Part shown: one piece after another, positions 60,771 through 64,000 of the stretch
Numbering within the stretch: the first letter of the stretch is position 1
How the letters are laid out: each line of letters opens with the position of its first letter
Assembly: GCF_002399615.1 (NCBI RefSeq)
Contig: NZ_DHDZ01000040.1
Coordinates: forward strand, 1-64,000
Direction of reading: 5' to 3'
From: Pedobacter sp. UBA4863
GTDB lineage: Bacteria > Bacteroidota > Bacteroidia > Sphingobacteriales > Sphingobacteriaceae
Length of the DNA stretch: 64,000 nucleotides
The notes under the pieces: model-generated
The model's input: only the letters and a program-made list of their open reading frames with translations
Told to the model about the DNA's origin: nothing
Databases searched by the model: none
Made by a program: the position numbers and the translations under genes

Positions 60771-61958
60771 ATGGTAGAAATCAAGCTAAAAAAAGGGAAG
60801 GAAAAAGCAGTTTATCAACGTCATCCGTGGGTGTTTTCTGGTGCTTTGGATAAAATAAAAGGAAAGCCCGAAAATGGAGATGTGGTGCGCTTGGTAGATG
60901 CTAGTGGTGATTTTTTAGCTTATGGTTATTACAACGACCAATCTCGTGTGGCGGTGAGGCTAATTGAGTGGAATGAAGAAACTACCATTGACGAGGCTTG
61001 GTATGAGCAGAAAATTAAAACTGCCATTGCTGGTCGTTCGCATTTATTGGCCCACAAAGAAACAACCGCCTGTCGTTTAGTTTTTAGCGAAGCTGATTTT
61101 TTGCCAGGTTTAATTGTAGATCGTTATGCCGATTTTCTTTCTTTACAGATCTTGAGTTCTGGAATTGAGCAGGCTAAGGATATTATCATCCCTATTTTGG
61201 TAAAGCTTTTACAGCCCAAAGGGATTTTTGATAGGAGCGATGCTACTGCTCGCACCCACGAAGGCATAACAGCCGAAAATGGCTTGCTGTGGGGCGAAAC
61301 TCCTGCCGAATTTATTGAAGTAAAGGAGAATGGGATTAAATACCATATTAACATTGCCGAAGGGCAAAAATCTGGGTTTTACTGCGACCAACGTGATAAT
61401 AGAAAGATTTTGGCATCGTACACCAAAGGAAAATCTGTGCTAGATTGCTTTAGTTACAGTGGTGGGTTTAGCTTAAACGCCTTTGCTCAGGGTGCAACTA
61501 CAGTAACCTCTGTAGATAGCTCGGCTTTGGCCATAGAAACTTTGAAACAAAATATAAACCTGAATAAATTTGATGCAAGCAAGCATACCCCCATACAAAG
61601 TGATGTAAATAAGCAGCTTCGTCAGTTTAATGATGAAGGTAAAAAGTTTGATGTGGTAGTGTTAGACCCACCAAAATATGCGCCATCTCGTTCTGCGTTG
61701 GATAGAGCAGCAAGAGCTTACAAAGACCTAAATCGCCGTGGATTATTATTGCTAGAAAGCGGAGGCTTATTGGCTACTTTTTCATGTTCTGGAGCAGTAG
61801 ATATCGAAACGTTTAAGCAAATTATTGCCTGGGCGGCTTTAGATGCTGGCAAAGAAGTACAAATTATCAAACAATTCTGCCAACCAGAAGACCATCCCGT
61901 GAGGTTATCTTTTCCAGAAGGCGAATATTTGAAAGGTTTATTGGTGCGGGTAGTGTAA
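60771..61958 (+). CDS. rlmI: 23S rRNA methyltransferase RlmI-like
   Basis: A 395-residue SAM-dependent methyltransferase of the RlmI type (m5C in 23S rRNA). An N-terminal PUA domain (about 1-75, H-P-W-V-F-S-G-A) precedes the SAM site V-L-D-C-F-S-Y-S-G-G-F-S near 220 and the catalytic V-L-D-P-P-K-Y-A near 297. A Cys near 341 (F-S-C-S-G) is the likely nucleophile. Its promoter box abuts the ATG. Confidence 0.95.
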   Translation: MVEIKLKKGKEKAVYQRHPWVFSGALDKIKGKPENGDVVRLVDASGDFLAYGYYNDQSRVAVRLIEWNEETTIDEAWYEQKIKTAIAGRSHLLAHKETTACRLVFSEADFLPGLIVDRYADFLSLQILSSGIEQAKDIIIPILVKLLQPKGIFDRSDATARTHEGITAENGLLWGETPAEFIEVKENGIKYHINIAEGQKSGFYCDQRDNRKILASYTKGKSVLDCFSYSGGFSLNAFAQGATTVTSVDSSALAIETLKQNINLNKFDASKHTPIQSDVNKQLRQFNDEGKKFDVVVLDPPKYAPSRSALDRAARAYKDLNRRGLLLLESGGLLATFSCSGAVDIETFKQIIAWAALDAGKEVQIIKQFCQPEDHPVRLSFPEGEYLKGLLVRVV

Positions 61959-61991
61959 TTTGATATAAGACTTGATTAGTATCTAAAACTA

Positions 61992-62165
61992 ATGAACTTT
62001 GTAAAAAAAACGGCATCACAGTGAGTAGTGGAGATTAATAAGCGAATATTTCTAGAATACCATCCTGTTTTTTTAGACGCCAAATCTTTGCGCAAACAAT
62101 TATAAGCTATTGATTTTGTTAATGCGGTGAACTTGCTTACGAAAAAAGAGCTACATGAAAAATAA
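61992..62165 (+). pseudogene. decayed gene with two in-frame stops
   Basis: One frame from ATG 61992 reads M-N-F-V-K-K-T-A-S-Q, stop, then V-V-E-I-N-K-R-I-F-L-E-Y-H-P and A-K-S-L-R-K-Q-L, a second stop (62103-62105), then A-I-D-F-V-N-A-V-N-L-L-T-K-K-E-L, ending at TAA 62163. The composition is protein-like throughout. It is probably a small or truncated gene now inactive; family unknown. Confidence 0.5.
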
Positions 62166-62245
62166 TTTTATGATTTCTATAAATTTTTATAGCAAAAAGT
62201 TTTAAAAATTATTTATTTTAGCCTAAAACCTTAAAACAAATTTTT

Positions 62246-62692
62246 ATGACTAAAATCAAGATTAAAACTCTCGTAATTGCTCTCGCAATTATCAGTGTTG
62301 TTGTGCCTGCGTCTTGGGCAGCTTTTCCAGTAGAGAAAAACAGAACAGAAAACACAAAAAATGTTACAACAGCTACAGCTCCAGTTAACACAGATGCGAA
62401 AACTTCTGGGGCTAAAGAAGTTACTTCTAGAAAAGCAATTGCAAAAGCAGAGAAAAACAGCTTGCTAAACAAGTTTAAACGTGCAGGCGGAAAAAGCCAG
62501 CTAATTGCTTTGCTATTGGTTATTCTTGTTGGGGGCTTAGGAATTCATCGTTTCTATCTTGGCTACACCTGGCAAGGAGTAGTGCAACTACTTACTTTAG
62601 GTGGTTGTGGAATTTGGGCATTAATTGATTTAATTAGAATTATTACTGGTGATTTACAACCAAAAGATGGTTCTTATGACCAAACGCTCTAA
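62246..62692 (+). CDS. TM2 domain protein
   Basis: A 148-residue protein with an N-terminal signal or anchor helix (about 7-26), a Lys-rich linker, and a TM2 domain (about 85-135: two helices with G-G-L-G-I-H-R-F-Y-L-G between). TM2 proteins are membrane proteins of unclear function. Its last codons overlap the next gene's start by 17 nt. Confidence 0.9.
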   Translation: MTKIKIKTLVIALAIISVVVPASWAAFPVEKNRTENTKNVTTATAPVNTDAKTSGAKEVTSRKAIAKAEKNSLLNKFKRAGGKSQLIALLLVILVGGLGIHRFYLGYTWQGVVQLLTLGGCGIWALIDLIRIITGDLQPKDGSYDQTL

Positions 62693-63023
62693 GATTTTTA
62701 AAACTAAAGAGTTTTTAACAGCCAAGGCAATTGCTTTGGCTGTTTTTCCTTTGGTACTAATTGTTTTACCTGCCAGTTATTTTGACACAGGTAAAAGTAT
62801 TTGCTTGTTTACCCTTCTAACAGATATACCGTGTTATGGTTGTGGCTTAACTAGGGCTTGTATGCATCTCATACACTTCAATTTCGAAATGGCAGCCAAT
62901 TTTAATAAAATTTCTTTTGTGGTATTTCCTATTTTGTGTTTTTTATACCTGCAAGAATTTGTTTCAACCTTAAAAGGAATCGGCGTATATCAATATGTTT
63001 TTACTAAAAAAAATGAGTCTTAA
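62676..63023 (+). CDS. DUF2752 membrane protein
   Basis: A protein of about 115 residues matching DUF2752: C-Y-G-C-G-L-T-R-A near the centre (the family's CPGCGLTRA motif with Tyr for Pro) between two hydrophobic helices. It starts at ATG 62676 inside the TM2 gene; a GTG at 62649 is the alternative. TM2 and DUF2752 proteins are, from memory, often neighbours, so a shared membrane complex is possible. Confidence 0.88.
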   Translation: MTKRSKIFKTKEFLTAKAIALAVFPLVLIVLPASYFDTGKSICLFTLLTDIPCYGCGLTRACMHLIHFNFEMAANFNKISFVVFPILCFLYLQEFVSTLKGIGVYQYVFTKKNES

Positions 63024-63876
63024 AATAAAAATTACAACATTACTGACTTTTCTTGTATTATTCGCTTTTGGTCAATCATCTTCTGTTTTAAAATATGTTG
63101 GTATTATAAAAGTAAAAAATAGCGGGTCTTATTTTTACCAAGTAAACTTAGAAGTTAAAGGAAATAAGATTTCTGGCGTTACCATTACTAATGCTGGTAA
63201 CAAAAATGAAACTACAGCTGCGCTCTTTGGAGAAACTAAAAATAACGGGAAGAAAATTTCATTTCGAGAAACTAAAATAATTAGAACAGCCATTAAAGAT
63301 AAGCAAACAGCTTTCTGCTTTGTTAATGCAGAACTAGTTTTAAGAACAAAATTTGGTGTGGAAGTTTTGGAAGGGACTTTTGTTGGTAAAGATGAGAAAG
63401 GTAACATTTGTGCAGAAGGAACAATACAGCTTGCAAGAAAAAATGTCATTGTTGCAGACTCGGTAGATATGTCTAAACTTGCAAAAAAATTATCGGATAC
63501 ATTACAAAAAATACAATCGGATAATAGTTATGTGAAACCATTATCAGTAAATGAAGTAAATAAGGTGTTTTGTGGTAACAATAAAAAAATACTGGTTAAG
63601 TTTTATGATGGAAACGTTATAGATGGGGACAGAATTGAAATATCGTATAATGGGCAGGTTTATAGGGAAAACTATACGCTAACCGAAAAAGGGATTTATA
63701 TCGAGTTTAATATCGAAAAGGGTAAGGAAAATATCATCAAAGTAAAAACTCTAAATACTGGCGAAACAGGCTTAAATACAGTTAATATTGAGATTCATAT
63801 TAGTGATAAAAATATAGAATCGTATGTTTTAGAAGCCGAAGCACAAAAAGATATTAAAATACAATTGGTTAATTAA
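63013..63876 (+). CDS. secreted protein of unknown function
   Basis: A 287-residue exported protein with a signal peptide (about 1-20, ending LFAFGQ) and two beta-rich halves, the second (about 195-280) of Ig-like appearance (I-L-V-K-F-Y-D-G-N-V-I-D-G-D-x-I-x-I). No family is recognised. The ATG at 63013 overlaps the DUF2752 stop by 11 nt. With the TM2 gene this makes a coupled three-gene unit. Confidence 0.72.
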   Translation: MSLKIKITTLLTFLVLFAFGQSSSVLKYVGIIKVKNSGSYFYQVNLEVKGNKISGVTITNAGNKNETTAALFGETKNNGKKISFRETKIIRTAIKDKQTAFCFVNAELVLRTKFGVEVLEGTFVGKDEKGNICAEGTIQLARKNVIVADSVDMSKLAKKLSDTLQKIQSDNSYVKPLSVNEVNKVFCGNNKKILVKFYDGNVIDGDRIEISYNGQVYRENYTLTEKGIYIEFNIEKGKENIIKVKTLNTGETGLNTVNIEIHISDKNIESYVLEAEAQKDIKIQLVN

Positions 63877-64000
63877 CTACTTGAAGTTGTAGTGCAATAA
63901 ACTCAAAAAACAGCGAATTAATTACTAAATTTTAAAGTAAAGGATGGTTGGTGAGTGGTTTATTGCTCTTCCTTAAAATAAAGTTTGTAGCAGTTCATCC
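63877..64000. other. window edge, no clear gene
   Basis: No plus-strand gene is visible. On the minus strand a frame reads D-E-L-L-Q-T-L-F then stop at 63973-63975; this could be the last nine codons of a gene beyond the edge, but it is too short to call. Confidence 0.3.

Noticed and set aside
63973..64000. Partial minus-strand gene at the right edge
   Set aside because: Only nine codons before a stop are visible, which is too little to support a gene call.

Overview
The window looks like chromosomal DNA of a Bacteroidota bacterium, most likely a Sphingobacteriaceae member close to Pedobacter (inference; no search was run). The evidence is the gene families (DUF4270, DUF4920, DUF1543, DUF268, a glycogen-synthase-like GT5 stub, MORN/TonB-C and OmpA proteins), the many TAnnTTTG -7 boxes typical of the phylum's promoters, weak or absent Shine-Dalgarno sequences, several TTG starts, and AT-rich gaps filled with small palindromes. 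No rRNA, tRNA, CRISPR array, prophage or complete insertion sequence was seen.

Layout. 1-4.8 kb is an accessory patch: two overlapping small unknown genes and a 49-residue membrane protein, an MFS exporter, a Fic protein with an operator-like upstream region, REP-like palindromes, and a decayed copy of the 3' end of a neighbouring secreted-protein gene. 4.8-20 kb is mostly core: polA, a MORN/TonB-C protein, a UlaG-like hydrolase with YbaB, a double OmpA protein, a leftward run fumC-lipoprotein-S1/P1 nuclease-LMW phosphatase-DUF1543, a LytS/LytTR two-component pair, a FAD oxidoreductase and a membrane zinc peptidase. 20-27 kb holds an acyl-CoA dehydrogenase, panD/panC, and divergently the GT5-like protein, a DUF4270 lipoprotein and glmS. 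27-33 kb is DNA and RNA maintenance: ssb, mutY, HU, a TPR protein, a 29-residue COX24/mS38-like protein, rng and radA. 33-36 kb is degraded: a gene remnant, an inverted-repeat element, a ROK regulator and a frameshifted phosphodiester glycosidase. 36-41 kb is the rimP-nusA-infB translation/transcription operon, with a terminator-like hairpin in its leader.

40.9-48.6 kb is an AT-rich surface-glycan cluster (DUF268 methyltransferase-like protein, three GT2 or GT2/GT4 glycosyltransferases, a GT11 fucosyltransferase, an MsbA-type ABC exporter) with overlapping genes. 48.8-64 kb returns to core functions: meaB, a highly expressed-looking OmpA porin, RidA, RarD, RecG, an LtaS-like sulfatase, a class C beta-lactamase-fold lipoprotein, Fe/Mn SOD, TadA, a CsaA-like protein and RlmI. 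It ends with a decayed gene and a tightly overlapping TM2-DUF2752-unknown secreted protein trio.

I see no large undescribed system. The points most worth checking are the rimP-leader hairpin, -7 boxes 4-5 nt upstream of start codons (panD, mutY, rlmI) that imply leaderless mRNAs, the Fic operator array, the 29-residue mS38-like gene, the GT5 protein lacking its KxGG signature, and the two- and three-gene small-protein clusters at both ends.
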